64,000 bases of DNA from Chloranthus sessilifolius (Eukaryota > Streptophyta > Magnoliopsida > Chloranthales > Chloranthaceae), in the NCBI GenBank assembly GCA_021018995.1, contig CM037590.1, forward strand, positions 72,945,597-73,009,596, read 5' to 3'. Both the position numbers and the translations under genes were made by a program. Under the pieces are notes generated by a model that saw nothing but the letters and a program-made list of their open reading frames with translations, was not told the origin of the DNA and made no database searches. Positions 34,615 to 46,244 of the stretch are shown here, piece after piece; within the stretch, counting starts at the first letter, position 1, and each line of letters begins with the position of its first letter.

Positions 34615-35008
34615 CTGATCGATCGAAATGTGAATCGATCGATTTTGATAGGATGTGAAGAGTTTTGGCAGAACAGAAATGGTATGGTTTCTGAAGGAAA
34701 CCGATTGATCGAATGGAAATTCGATCGATCGATTTGTGTGTCGACAGGTTGGCCTGAAGGGTCGACTGGATCACCTGAAGGGTTGACAAGTTACTGTAGA
34801 AGTCAACAGGTTCCTGTTGAGTTGACAAGATGAGATGTGAAGTTGACAGGATTGGTTTATGAGTAAACTGATTGATCGAGTGTGGGACAGGCTATACAAA
34901 CAAAGATGTGTGTGTTTTTCGAAGGAAACCGACCGACCGAAATATGTTGCTATCGATCGATTTTGGGAACCAATCGATCGGATTGGGATTCCATCGATCG
35001 ATTTTGCT
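34615..35008. repeat. CGATCGATCG palindrome array in L5
   Basis: Several copies of ATCGATCGAT/CGATCGATCG occur (34616, 34635, 34721, 34953, 34972, 34992) with diverged ones such as 'cgaccgaccg'. Counting without T1, the array begins about 600 bp from the L5 start. Confidence 0.85.
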
Positions 35009-36060
35009 AGATTCTGGCATTTGTTTATTTGAGAAAAATACTTTTGAGACCTCTTTTTCTTCGTCACTTATGACGTGTAGGACGTGAATTGATGTATTCT
35101 AGGTTAAGACTAAGAATGTGTGACGTGAAGGTGCTTGTGTGAAGAAAAGACCTTCATGTGGACTTCGCGTTGAGGTAAGGAAATCCTATAACCTGTGCCT
35201 TTGTTACAATAAGTATATAAATTTGGATATGATCAATACGTGTGTGTGAAAATCATGAAACTTTGCTATTTAACATGCATGAGCTTTGTATACGGATTCA
35301 AGTGTAAATAAGTGAGTGTGTGAACTCAGTGAGACATTAGTATGTGTGTGTGTGTGAACTTTAGTTTTCAAATCCTAAACCTAGTTATAGATTACGACAA
35401 TTTCACGGTGATAAACTATAAGTTAAATTTCATACTTTGATTTAAAGTTTGTGAGCGAATACCCAACTGATGCTGTGGTATAACCATGACTGATGTGACG
35501 GGATATCCGTGACCGGTACGGCGGGATATCCGTATATTATGGACCGCATATGGCCAATGTGAAGCACAAGTGACCTTGTTAACGTAGCTCAGGGGCTTGA
35601 CATGAATTGTGAAATAGTTCATTGAACGACGATGGTGGGTATTCCCATTGGTATATTATGGCTCATAATGCTATATATGCTCGGGAGTGTAGTTAAGTGA
35701 TCAATTTAAGTTTCTTCTTGTGTTATGTAAAAAGTTTTTGAAATCATGTAATTAACTTGAAATGTGCATCCAATTCAGTTGGTTTTGATTCAAATGCCTT
35801 TGAAAATATGTCCTTCAATTATTTCTATATATGTCATGAGATTATATGTGTGATGTGATAAAAAAGCATGCTATGGATATTTTTCCTATTGAGCTTAGAA
35901 TGTTAGTTTACCCTTCGACTACACATCACAGGTACATGTGTAGACACTGGTATTGAGGATCGTGAGCTTGAGGATCCAGAGTTCATGTCAGAGGAGTTAG
36001 AATCCTCCCCTGAGGATTATTTGCCTTAGGGGAATTGTGACTATATACTTTTGAGATTTT

Positions 36061-36528
36061 ATGTATAGTTAAGGCTTGGTATGTCCAGCCATGTGTCTTT
36101 AGAATTCAGATTTATGTAAATATGCTAAATATTATTTTGTGAACCATGTTGGATGGCCTTCACCAGTGGTTCTTTGCGGTTCTTTTGTCCATGTGTCTCT
36201 ACATGGGATTAGAACCGTTATATTGAGCACACTTTGATAGTAGAACTGGAGATTTCTTTTGATAGTTAGAGTTATATGCTTTATTTTCAGCTTTATGTGT
36301 AGTTAAGGCTTGGTACGTCCAGCCATGTGTCTTTAGAATTCAGATTTATGTAAATATGTTAAATATTATTTTGTGAACCATGTTGGATGGCCATCACCGG
36401 TGGTTCTTTTCGGTTCTTTTGTCCATGTGTCTTTATATGGGATTAGAACCGTTATTTTAAGCACACTTTGATAGTAGAACTGGAGATTTCTTTTGATAGT
36501 TAGAGTTATATGCTTTATTTTCTGCTTT
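36061..36528. repeat. 234-bp tandem duplication in L5
   Basis: Two successive copies (36061-36294 and 36295-36528) start 'atgt(a/g)tagttaaggcttgg' and end 'ctttattttc(a/t)gcttt'. They differ by about 10 substitutions. The duplication lies in the 3' part of L5 and includes its 'ggttcttttgtccatgtgtct' block. Confidence 0.9.
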
Positions 36529-36639
36529 GTGTGTGGATGTACCAAGTGTTCGTGAGTTTCGTTTCGGGATCGGTCTTATGGGCTGATCGGTCAAAGCTAT
36601 GGGGTGAAATGTGCCTGGATTGACAAATCATCAACCATT

Positions 36640-36820
36640 ATTAAGGATTATTTTGTTGAAATTCGGTTCACTACCAAATTATGTCGGAGAGTCCTTTCAA
36701 TCTCTGGATCACACTCGAAGAAATCTAGACCCCGAGATCGGGTGTGATGCAGAAAAGAAAACTCTATTTTTGGTATTTTAAAATTTATCTAATTTTTATT
36801 CTAGAAAGTAGGGAGAGAGA
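36640..36820 (-). pseudogene. gag: A2 gag, N-terminal part
   Basis: The minus strand carries FECDPEIERTLRHNLVVNRI (about 36725-36665), the N-terminal 'DPEIERT' motif of Athila/Tat gag. The reading is lost near 36645, shortly before LTR L5. About 40 residues appear to be missing before the part at 22573, which fits a deletion at the L5 junction. Confidence 0.75.
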
Positions 36821-36991
36821 ACAAATCTAAGCCTCAAGCTTCTCTGATCAGGGGAAGTTGAGACTCTAAGTCGTCGCTCCTAATAAACCTGCGAAAGATT
36901 AAGAAGTAATCAAAGAAAATTAAAATATAAAGAAATATAAAAAGAGAAAGATAAATACTTATTTTATTGAATTAATATACTAAAGCGCTGA
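36821..36991 (-). other. A2 leader between PBS and gag
   Basis: This untranslated leader is colinear with A1 39620-39790 (shared 'ttaatcttt(c/t)gcaggtttatt' and 'gatttgtt'). No gene is seen. Confidence 0.7.
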
Positions 36992-37009
36992 TCCCCGACA
37001 ACGGCCCCA
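36992..37009 (-). other. Primer binding site of A2 (tRNA-Asp type)
   Basis: The minus strand reads TGGGGCCGTTGTCGGGGA, close to TGGCGCCGTTGCCGGGGA, the complement of the plant tRNA-Asp 3' end used by Athila-like elements. It lies six bases after the LTR. Confidence 0.85.
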
Positions 37010-37015
37010 AAACCT

Positions 37016-38532
37016 TGATTGATCTACTTATATGTATCTAATTAAGTCTTAACCTATTGCAAGTGCATAATGAAATTCATAGTACTAGCAAAGGATCGTT
37101 CCCACAAAGATCGATTTACTATATTAATTCAAATTTTCTAAAAACTTATACTTATCTTTTAAGATCCTAAACTACTAGAGAAATATGAATATAGAATTTA
37201 TTTATTAATCTAATTTGCATAAAATAAATCCTAATCTTCAAACTTCAGATTATGGTCGTCAATCACAATCTTCTACTATCAGATATTTATGAAATTAAAC
37301 AGTACCGTTACACTATATCTCAAGTATCCTAGTGTTGGTCTTCAATCAAAACTAGAGTCCTTTCAATACAGATTTAATCTAATCAACAATCTCTTAAACC
37401 TTGGGCGTCAATCAAATTCTAGAAAACTGAAGATAGAAAAGTAAAAACCGTTACACTAATCTACAAACTTCAACCTGAGTTGTCAATTAAAATTAAAATC
37501 TGAAGATATTTACAAAGTAAGAAATAAAAGAACATAATATCTAAACTAGAAGCGAAGGAAATATATCCTTCACCCCTCAGCCGTAGTCGTCAATTGCTTC
37601 TAAGAAACTATAAATATCTACACTAATCTTCAGTACCCAATAACAGTTGTCAATTGCTCTTGAGAAACCTTGGATATCTAATCCACAAAGCAATAAAAAT
37701 CTACTCTAAATTGATCAAAAGAAAACCCAACCTCAGTCGTCAATTGATGTTAAGAATTTCTTCGATGGTTTATTCCTACACCGGGCTCTCTTATTTATAG
37801 ATCATAAGGAGTCGGTTTACAAGTTCTAATTCTAATAAAAGAAATAAAAGATTTTTATTATAACTCTAATTCTAATTCTACTCGTCCTTGCTTTCTTTAG
37901 TTGATGCGCTTTTGGATTTTTCATTTTTATTCAGTAGCAAAGTCCTCTTTAGATTCTTCTTCATCAATCTCTCAGATCTGTGCTTAGCAAAACTTTTAAT
38001 TCAAGAGTTCTTCTAATTCTGTACATGGCAGTGTTCATTCTCACTTGATCAGCAGCAGTAGTAGCAGTGGTAGTGGGAAAGCTTCTAATATCAAAATCAT
38101 AAATCACGATTATTCTCTTTTCTTTCTTTTTTTGGAAAATCGTAAATCACGATTTTCTATCTTTCATAGCTTTCTCATAGTTGACTTGACTTGACGATTC
38201 TCTGAATTACAATGCATAGCTTTTATTCTATATCACACTCTTTCTCCGATGAATCACAAATTACAATTTTCCATAGCTTTCTAGTACAATACTCAATCAT
38301 TTTGCAAAATCGTAAAACACGATTTTTCGTTCTTCAGTAGGCGGCGAATTGTCTTTTTACGCTTAATCGTCTTTTACTAATCTTTTTGAGTTCATTTTGA
38401 TAAAGATTATCACTTTGGCTCTCTTTTTCTGGTTATCCTTAATATCTGCACATCATTAACTTATTAGTACCAAACTAAGTCCTAGCATCTCTAAGTTAAG
38501 GGTGATAAAATAGTATATTATGTGACTTATCA
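37016..38532 (-). repeat. 5' LTR of A2
   Basis: The minus-strand start is TGATAAGTCACAT (plus end 38532) and the end is GATCAATCA at 37016. It is 1517 bp. AATCGTAAATCACGATT-type inverted words occur at 38095-38155 and 38215-38330. It differs from the 3' LTR by many substitutions and short indels, so A2 is older than T1 and T2. Confidence 0.92.
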
Positions 38533-39595
38533 AGAATCGTTCAATAGGAAGCTGTATAGAGAAAAAATAGAAAATCGTTATTTACGATTTTCTACAGAAA
38601 GAAGCTTTCTGAAGTTACTGATCACATGAGATTAACACCACCATGCATAAAATTAGAAGAATTCTTGACTGAGAAGTCTGGCTGATCACGAATCTGGGAG
38701 ATTGATGAAGAAGACTCAGCTGCAGAAATAAAGAAAGAACTCTAGAAGTACATCAACAGAATAAAAGCAAGGAGAGATAGAATTAGAAGTAGAGTTATAT
38801 TATGATAGTTATGTGTCTTTCATTAGAATTAGGAGTTTTATAAATTGACCCCTTATGATTTATAAATATATCGACCCCTTATGATTTATAAATAAGAAGG
38901 ACTGGTATAAAAATCGAAGAAATTCTCAGCATCAATTGACGACTGAGGTTAGATTTTCTTCCGATCAAAATTTAGAGTAGTTTAGTTTAGATATTCATAG
39001 TTTCTCAGAAGCAATTGATGCCTGCGGCCGAGGGGTGAAGGATATATTTAATTTTTATTTTCTAGTTTAGATTTATTTTATTGCAATTTCCTACTTTGTA
39101 AACATCTTCGAATTTTAATTTGAATTGACGACTTAGGTTGAAGTTTGCACATTAGTGTAATGGTTTTACTTTTCCATCTTTAATTTTCTCGAATTTGATT
39201 GACGCCCAAGTTTTAGGAGATTGTTGATTAGATTAAATCTGTATTGATAGGATTCTAGTTTTGATTGATGACCAACACTAGGATACTTGAGATATAGTGT
39301 AACGGTATTTTAAATTTGTAAATATACGATAGCTAAAGATTGTGATTGACGACCATAATTTGAAGTAGGAGGATTTATGATTTATTTTTTGCAATTTAGA
39401 TTAAACAAATAATTATTTATTCATATTTCTCCAGTAATTCAGGAACTTAAAATATAAGTATAAATTTTCAGAAAAATTATTAATATATAGATAAACCTGT
39501 CTCTGTGGGAACGATCTTATGCTTGTACTATAATTTTCATTGTGCGCTTGCAATAGGTTTAGACTTAATTAGATCACACATATAAGCCGCTAACA
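38533..39595 (+). repeat. 5' LTR of A1, third piece
   Basis: This continues the A1 LTR after A2 (38533-38537 is the duplicated AGAAT) and ends …GCCGCTAACA. A short direct duplication, 'gaccccttatgatttataaata', occurs at about 38848-38898. Confidence 0.88.
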
Positions 39596-39601
39596 AGTTT
39601 T

Positions 39602-39619
39602 TGGTGCCGCTGTCGGGTA
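39602..39619 (+). other. Primer binding site of A1 (tRNA-Asp type)
   Basis: TGGTGCCGCTGTCGGGTA lies six bases after the LTR end. It matches the tRNA-Asp type PBS with several mismatches. Confidence 0.8.
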
Positions 39620-39911
39620 TAGCGTTTTAATATATTAATTTATGAAAACAAGTATTTATCTTTCTCTTTTTATAGTTCTTTATATTAAATTTTTTTTTTA
39701 TCACTTCTTAATCTTTTGCAGGTTTATTCGGAGTGACGAATCAGAGTTTCCACTTCCCTTGATCAAAGAAGCCAGAAGCTCAGATTTGTTTTCTCTCCCT
39801 GCTTGCTAAAATAAAAATTGGATAAAACTGAAATTAAAATAGATATTTACAATAATTGTTTTAGCCATCCCACTATGTCCTAATTTTATTACGGCAGGAA
39901 AAGACTAATAT
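39620..39911 (+). other. A1 leader region
   Basis: This AT-rich leader is colinear with the A2 leader. No gene is seen. The N-terminal gag motif seen in A2 is not recognisable here. Confidence 0.6.
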
Positions 39912-40500
39912 GTGACTAAGACGATGGGGGAATATTACGCATTGACACCTCTTACACCTCTCCCATGCATTCAAATACACCCTACAGCCGATAATAGGAC
40001 TTTTGCAATTACATCCAATGTACTTCAAATACTTTCAACTTTTCATGGGCTAATGGACGAAGACCCCTATTTGCTTGTAAATAAGTTCATGAAAGTATGC
40101 ACTATGATTTGAATTAAGAGCTTGACAGAAGCATCCACTTGGATGAGGCTGTTTGCATATTCTTTGAGAGATGAAGTAAAACAGTGGATAAACTCTTTGC
40201 CCCATAATTCGATTGCTAATTGGGAAGAACTGAAACGCATGTTTCTTATGAAAATTTTTCCAATCTGCAGGTTGAATAAAATCTAGAATCTTATTATAAC
40301 ATTTTACCAATTACCGGATGAATCTCTTCGAGAATGTTGGAGCCATCTTAACGGTCTTCTGCACAAGTGCCCTCACCATGGGGTTATGCATTGACAACTT
40401 GTGCTTACTTTCTATGGACTTGAAGATGCAACCCGACATATGATTGATTTGGCTTGTGGTGGTATGTTTCGTAAATTGACAATAGAAGAAGCTTAAGAAC
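39912..40500 (+). pseudogene. gag: A1 gag fragment, cut by T3
   Basis: Retrotrans_gag residues of the Athila/Tat type are visible: ILSTFHGLMDEDPYLLVNKF (about 40026-40090), LRDEVKQWINSLPHNSIANW (about 40165-40225), then ESLRECWSHLNGLLHKCPHH (about 40320-40380), LTFYGLED and MIDLACGGMF. Stops and at least two frame changes (near 40111 and 40285) break it. The gene stops at 40500 where T3 begins; the five bases before T3 are AGAAC. The remainder must lie beyond the window. Confidence 0.85.
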
Positions 40501-42812
40501 TATAATATCCCCAAATTTTGGGCAAACACGTAAGTCAAACAGATGCGTCTGTGAATGTGGTGTATTTGGCTCACAAGGGAACCTATGAAAATAAGTACAC
40601 ACTTTGGTGTGTATGTATCTCTCACTAAAAGAATAAGTGGATATGTGTAACACACAATTTTTGTGTTTGTGATTTAAATGAAAGCAAAGTGATTGCTTGG
40701 GTGTGAGGGACAGATAACCCACGTGTGATACCCATTTGTGGGTTTACTAACTTGTTTGTTTTGAAAGAAAAGGAAGAGGGGTTTGAAGAGAGGAGAAGGT
40801 TTTCTTTGAATCCATATGTTTTGAATCATTCGATCGTAGTGAGATTTGTGCTAGGTGTGTGTGAAGGATCGCCGTATGATTGTGTCTGTATAGTGGTGAT
40901 CGTGGAGCTTATAGAAGATGGAAAGGGTTTTGAAACCCATTTACTTGCAAGGAGGAAGACGATTTGATCTTCGAGTGAATCGTTGAGTTAAATGTGAGAA
41001 ATTGATACTCAAAGAATGTAAATTTTGTTAATGGAATGTTTTATAAGATGTGTAAGAAGTGTGAAAGAAATTAGAGAACAAAATGAGAAGATCGAGTTGA
41101 GAAAAAACTCATATCTAAACAAACTCTGGTTCTCGCGCGCATGAGCTTCAGAGCTCGCTCGAGTGAGAGGCCTTTAGAAGGCTTATGTAGCATTTAAGGC
41201 TCTGAGTCTCGCTTGTGCGAGGACTTAAGTGAACAAAAGGTTCGCTTGCATGAGGGCTTGCATGCCTAGCTTCAATAGGCTAAAATCCAATCGGTCGACC
41301 GAGTTTCAGATGAACTTTTGAGCTCGCGGGCTCGAGCTCTAGAGCTCGCTCGCGCGAGAAACAAAGTCAAGTTTATTTGGATTATTTTTGTATGAATTCT
41401 TTGAAATTATGTATCTTAGGCTTTCTTAGGTTTTTACTAAGGGGGTATTTGGACAATTTGAATGTAGGACTAAAGCATTGAGCTTATGTGTGAGTTCTCA
41501 AGAGAGCTATCTGTGGAATACGATAAGCGTGACTTGAGGTAGGAGAAACTTACGATCATTTTAATTTATTGTGCTCCGTATAAGTTAAGTAATGTAATGT
41601 GATAAACCATAAGAGTTTTGTGGAAAACAAGCATGTGATATACTATTGTTTCAAACAAGTTTTGTAATGTGATAAGTCATGATGTGAAATTCTTTAATTC
41701 AAACAAGTTTTGAATAGAATATATATGATGTGAAAGAAGCAAATGTGATGTGTTAAATGTGAAATGTGAGAATTCCGAAAATATATAAGAATATTAGCTT
41801 TTCCAAAAATAGTATAATGTATCACTCAACACGGTGTGAAACTATAAGTTAGAACCTGCACATTCATTTAAGGTTTAGTATAATGAATCCATTGTGCTCC
41901 GGTATGATGGGATATTCATTCATTGTGCTCCGGTACGGCAGAATATCCGTTCATTTCTCTTACCGGCCAACGGTAATATTATTTGGCACAAGCATCCCTC
42001 CTAACGCAGGGGCTTGGGCTTACGTGACAATGGTTCATTGAACGACAATGGTAGGATTCCCATCGGTATTATATGCGGCTTCTAATATTATATTTGCCTA
42101 GAAAGATATTTAAGTTAATGCTTTAAGTTATGACAAATGTTTTAAAACAAAATATGTGATTCAAGCATGTGTGTGATTAAATTTTGCATATGGAATTCAA
42201 TTGAGATAAATGTGGAATGTGCCTATGAAAATCAGTTAAGTGACATTATGCTTGAGATATGATCTTGAATGCTACTAATTTTTTTTCCTATTGAGCTTCA
42301 ATGTTAGCTCACCCTTCGACTATACGTCATAGGTGAGGACTTAGAGAAAGATCTGGATCTTGAAAGTGATCCTGAATACGAACCTAAGGAGGTGATTGAG
42401 CCCCTACCGGAGTTCTTTCCCAAGTAGACCGTGTGGGTGTTTGAGCAGTAAAGAGTGCATTTTGTTTGGCTTGGTACGTCCAGTCATTTTTGAGTTATAC
42501 TAGTGATGTAATATAATTGTTTTGAATATTCTTTTTATGAACCATTGGTTGGTGATAGTTGTCTATCACTGATGGTTCTTTTCGGTTCTTTCCTTCATGC
42601 ATTTGGCATGGAATTTAGAACCATTATTTTGAGTAAGTTATATTTAGAAATGTAATTTCTTTTGAAGTGAAGAATGAATCTATCTGTCTAAAGGAGATAT
42701 CTATGTGAGATCTACTTATGTGGATGTGCCAAGTGTTCGTGTAAGAGTGGGATCGCTCTAACGGGTGATCAGATGGCACTGGTTTCGGTGTACAAAAATC
42801 CAGGCTTTCACA
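40501..42812 (+). repeat. 5' LTR of T3
   Basis: 2312 bp. It starts TATAATATCCCC (the G of the usual TG is mutated; the 3' copy at 62490 has TGTAATATCCCC) and ends CAGGCTTTCACA. The GCGCGC/CGAGCT motif array lies at 41131-41360. Conserved blocks are 'attgtgctccggtacggca' near 41920 and 'gttagctcacccttcgactatacgtca' near 42303. Confidence 0.92.
41131..41360. repeat. CG-rich palindromic motif array, T3 5' LTR
   Basis: Words of the type CTCGCGCGC…GAGCTTC and AGAGCTCGCTCG(C/A)G(C/T)GAG occur as pairs of half-palindromes, about eight in all, some decayed. The 3' LTR has the matching set at 63117-63348, and the internal set lies at 59849-60077. Confidence 0.75.
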
Positions 42813-42814
42813 AT

Positions 42815-42826
42815 TGGTATTAGAGA
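42815..42826 (+). other. Primer binding site of T3 (tRNA-iMet type)
   Basis: TGGTATTAGAGA differs slightly from TGGTATCAGAGC, the complement of the initiator tRNA-Met 3' end. It lies two bases after the LTR. Confidence 0.85.
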
Positions 42827-42997
42827 GAGTTTAGGCTCTAGATTCCGTGAGGATCAATTGTGTCATGTGTTACATAGTTGATATCACAACTTCATTTTGC
42901 GATTCTGATAGAGTTAGAAGTGAGTTGCAGTGTGTGTTGTGTAGTGTGTTTAGAACTCTCTGTTAATGAAACTTTTGTTTCATGTTAACATAATAGA

Positions 42998-44328
42998 ATG
43001 CCTCCTAGGGGTAGAGGACGACCGAGAGGTGGTCGTGCCTGAACCACAAGGAGTGGTGAGAGAGTGGACACTAGTATGGAGGATATTTTGATGAATGAGA
43101 ACATTGCTACGAGTTCGAATAGGAATTCGAATACAGAGAGAGATCTTCCTGAACAAGGAGATCAAGGCAGAGAAAGATTGGGAATAGAAAGGATGACACT
43201 TGCCATGGAGATCGTGGCTAATGCCATGGCGCAGCAGACAAACTTTATTGCTGCTAGTAATACCGATAATCATCAATAGACACCACCTCAACCACCATTT
43301 CAGCCACAAGTGCAACCATTAGCATTTGTAGAGTTTAAAAGAATGTGTCCTCCCAGATTCTCAGGACAAGCTGAACCAATAGGGGGAGAGAACCGGATCA
43401 AGGAAATGGAAAAGATTTTCAGTGTGCTTCTATGCACTATAGATGAGAAAGTAAGATGGGCGTCATTTAAATTAGATGGGGAAGCAGGCCCGTGGTGGAC
43501 ATCAGTATCAAGAATTAGGGAATAGGTTACACCAGGCATGCTGTGGATGTGGGAAGAGTTCCTAGAGAAATTCTACAAGGAATATTTTCCGAAGCAAGTA
43601 AGGGATCAGATGGAGGTAAAATTTATAAATCTGGAACAAGGAAAAATGACCGTGCGAGAGTACAGAGTAGAGTTTACAAGATTGTCGAGGTTTGCATTAG
43701 AACATGTAGCCTCAGATAGGTTGAAAGCAAAGAAATTTCAAAGGGGATTGAGGCTGAACATCCGAGACCGAGTTTCGATGTTTCAATTGGAAGCATATGG
43801 GGAAGTAATGACCAAGGCTTTAGTTGTAGAGGAAGATATAGATGAAATGTACAAATGAAGGGATTAACAGAACAAAGGTAAAGCAAGTCATGGGAAGTTT
43901 GGAAATTCTGATTCGGCGAATAAAATGCCGAGGTACACGGCACCAGCTCCTACGCAATTTATTCAAGGAAATTATACTAGACCATTTGAGCCTATGCCTG
44001 TTAAATCATTTCGTCCTTTTAGCCCTACTCGTACCATCGGAGGGTCAGTTGCTCAAGGAATTTCGAAAGCAGCGTCGTCTACACCACATGACAAGTGTGC
44101 ACGTTGTGGTAAACCACATAAGACTACGGACTGTAGAAGAGGAACAAGAGCATGCTTTAAATGTGAGAAATAAGGGCATGAGAAGAGATTGTCCAATGTT
44201 GAAAAGTGAGGGAAGAGTAGCTCCTGCGGGACTGCGAAGGCCTACGCGGCAATCACGACCTATAGTGCAAGGCCGAGCGTATGTAGTCACAGCTAAGGAG
44301 GCCAACACAAGCAATGACATAATCGAAG
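42998..44328 (+). pseudogene. gag: T3 gag (broken)
   Basis: It starts at ATG 42998 (MPPRGRGRPRGGR, basic, then a stop at codon 15). Motifs visible are MCPPRFSGQAEP (about 43340), GEAGPWW (about 43480), MWEEFLEKFYKEYFP (43543-43590), MTVREYRVEFTRL (43646), and a zinc knuckle pair CARCGKPHKTTDC and CFKCEK (stop) GHEKRDCP (44098-44200). The gene ends …DIIE at the intron donor 44328/44329. Stops at about 43040, 43277, 43523, 43856 and 44170 and frameshifts make it a pseudogene. Gag would form the particle and bind RNA. Confidence 0.88.
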
Positions 44329-44488
44329 GTATAAATTATTTAATTAAAGTCATTTGAGATTCTTACTGAAATTTTAGATGAAGAAGGTGAATACATAGAA
44401 AAGTAGAAATTTTCTTTTATTTATTTCTATGTTGATTGCTATGTTTCTTTCGTTGTGTTTTTAAATTCGTAGTGTGTATATAATGTAG
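44329..44488 (+). other. Putative gag-pol intron, T3
   Basis: 160 bp, from CGAAG|GTATAAATT to ATAATGTAG|GTACG. Joining gives …DIIE-G-TLQMYRKG…, running into protease. Read through, Gag ends ten codons into the intron. It is homologous in place and phase to 26441-26601 and 49927-50087, although the sequence is much diverged. Confidence 0.82.
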
Positions 44489-46244
44489 GTACGTTACAAA
44501 TGTATAGAAAAGGTGACTATCTTTGTTATGAAGCCCGAGTTCTGATAGACCCAGGGTCTACACATTATTTGTGATACCTGAATTCGCGGTAAAGGTGAAG
44601 GTCGTTCTCGAACCTTTAGACTTCATTTTGGACGTGTTAGTCCCAACAGGGAATTCGGTCAAGGATGGTAAACATCAGGGGAGGTGGAGATCACAAATTA
44701 GAGGCAAATTTGATCTTGTTGAATATGCAAGGATTCAATGTAATCCTTGGCATGGACTGCTTATCCACCCATGATGCAAATGTCAATTGTCGGAGGAAAA
44801 TAGTTACATTTCGCCCAAATGAGGGTAGATCATTCAAATTTCTCGGCATGCAACCTTTGTCTCATTCATTTCTGCGATTCGTGCAAAGCGGATGATGAAA
44901 AATGGGTGTATTGTATACCAAGCATTTTTGCAAGAACAGAAGGAGGAGAAAAATGTGATAGCAAAAATTCCGATAGCTTGTGAGTTCCATGATATTTTTC
45001 CTGAAGAGTTGCCGGGATTGCCACCTGATAGAGAGGTTGAGTTTGCCGTAGACTTAGATCCAGGTACTGAACCAATGTCTAAAGCATCGTATAGAATCGC
45101 TCCAGCTAAATTAAAAGAGTTGAAAGATCAACTACAAGAGTTGTTAGATAAGGGTTTTATAAGACCAAGTGTGTCTCCTTGGGGAGCACCGGTTTTATTT
45201 GTTAAGAAGGACGGGTCGATGAGATTGTGCATCGACCATCATCAATTAAATAAATTAACTATGAAGAATCGATTTCCTTTGCCAAGAATCGACGATCTAT
45301 TTGATCAGCTACAAGGGGCAAGATTCTTTTCAAAGATAGACTTGAGATCGGGTTATCATCAGTTGAAGGTGAAAGCCGAGGATGTTCAGAAGATGACATT
45401 CAGAATTAGGTATGGCCACTATGAATTCCTGGTGATACCTTTCGATTTAACCAGAGCTCCAGCTTCATTTATGAATCTCATGAATAGAGTATTCAAGTCA
45501 CATTTGGATACGTGTGTTGTGGTGTTCATAGACAATATTCTTATATACTCAAAGTCTTGAGAGGAACATGAGCAACATCTGAGGATTGCTCTGCAGACAT
45601 TGCGTGAACACTAATTATATGCTAAACTCAGTAAATGTGAGTTTTGGCTTGAAGAAGTAAGCTTTTTCGGACACGTGGTCTCAGAAGCAGGTGTTACTGT
45701 GGATCTTGCAAAGATCGAGGCAGTAGTGAAATGGTAACAACCGTAATCTATGACTGAGATTTACAGTTTCCTTGGTCTAGCGGGATACTACGAGAGGTTT
45801 GTGGAAGGGTTTTCAAAGATTTCGGGGCCACTCACGAAACTTACAAGGAAAGACATTAAATTTGAGTGGACGGATGAATGTGAAAAGAGCTTCCAAGAAC
45901 TCAAGAAGAGGTTGACAACAACACCAGTGTTAACCATTCTATCAGGGAGTGGAGGTTTTGCTGTGTATAGCGATGCGTCGCATAGTGGCTTAGGCTATGT
46001 GCTAAATCAAAACAGGAAGGTTATTGCCTACGGATCTAGACAACTTAAGGATCATGAAAAGAACTATCTGATGCATGACCTTGAGTTAGCAACTGTGATA
46101 TTCACACTGAAGATATGGAGACAATATCTATATGGAGAAACCTTTGAGATATTCACAGACCACAAGAGTCTCAAGTATTTATTCATACAGAAATACCTGA
46201 ATATGAGATAGAGAAGGTGAACGGAATTTCTTAAAGACAACGAT
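44489..46244 (+). pseudogene. pol: T3 pol, first part: PR, RT, RNase H start
   Basis: Protease carries ARVLIDPGSTH (about 44528-44560). RT (about 45030-45560) has [31 protein letters not shown] and [10 protein letters not shown]. Its catalytic box reads [11 protein letters not shown], so the second Asp of the usual (Y/F)VDD is Asn: a catalytically dead RT. A stop follows at 45558. The RT connection and RNase H (45750-46244) have [16 protein letters not shown] and TDHKSL. Pol copies RNA to DNA and degrades the template. The gene is cut in RNase H at 46244 by T2 (TSD ACGAT) and continues at 57912. Confidence 0.92.

Larger units (their letters stand above)
22574..36625 (+). mobile_element. LTR L5, Tekay-like, plus strand, split by T1
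   Basis: It starts TGTAACATCCC at 22574. After T1 (22854-34285) it resumes at 34291 and ends near 36625 (…GCCTGGATTGACA). Landmarks are a CGATCGATCG array (34615-35008), the 'ccgtgaccggtacggcggg' block (35509) and 'attgagcttagaatgttag…cttcgactacacatcacagg' (about 35890). The LTR without T1 is about 2.6 kb. No matching TSD is found: CCTCT lies on the left and AATCA after 36625. It sits in A2 gag. The right end is diverged, so this boundary is ±20 bp. Confidence 0.8.
12786..38532 (-). mobile_element. Non-autonomous Athila/Tat-like element A2, minus strand
   Basis: It is bounded by perfect TSDs AGAAT (12781-12785 and 38533-38537). On the minus strand the order is 5' LTR (38532-37016), tRNA-Asp type PBS, leader, gag (36820-36640, then 22573 to about 21400), promoter-like region, long accessory ORF2 (20630-16465), about 2.2 kb non-coding, PPT, and 3' LTR (14256-12786). 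Without the nested A3, L5 and T1 it is about 10.2 kb. No protease, RT, RNase H or integrase is present anywhere in it, so it would depend on a helper element. Confidence 0.88.

Noticed and set aside
39596-39600. AGTTT as a TSD of A1 (also at 9775-9779)
   Set aside because: The copy at 39596 lies between LTR and PBS, not outside the element, so the match is coincidental.
40725-40967. 80-codon ORF in the T3 5' LTR
   Set aside because: It is in LTR leader sequence and the 3' LTR copy does not keep the frame.
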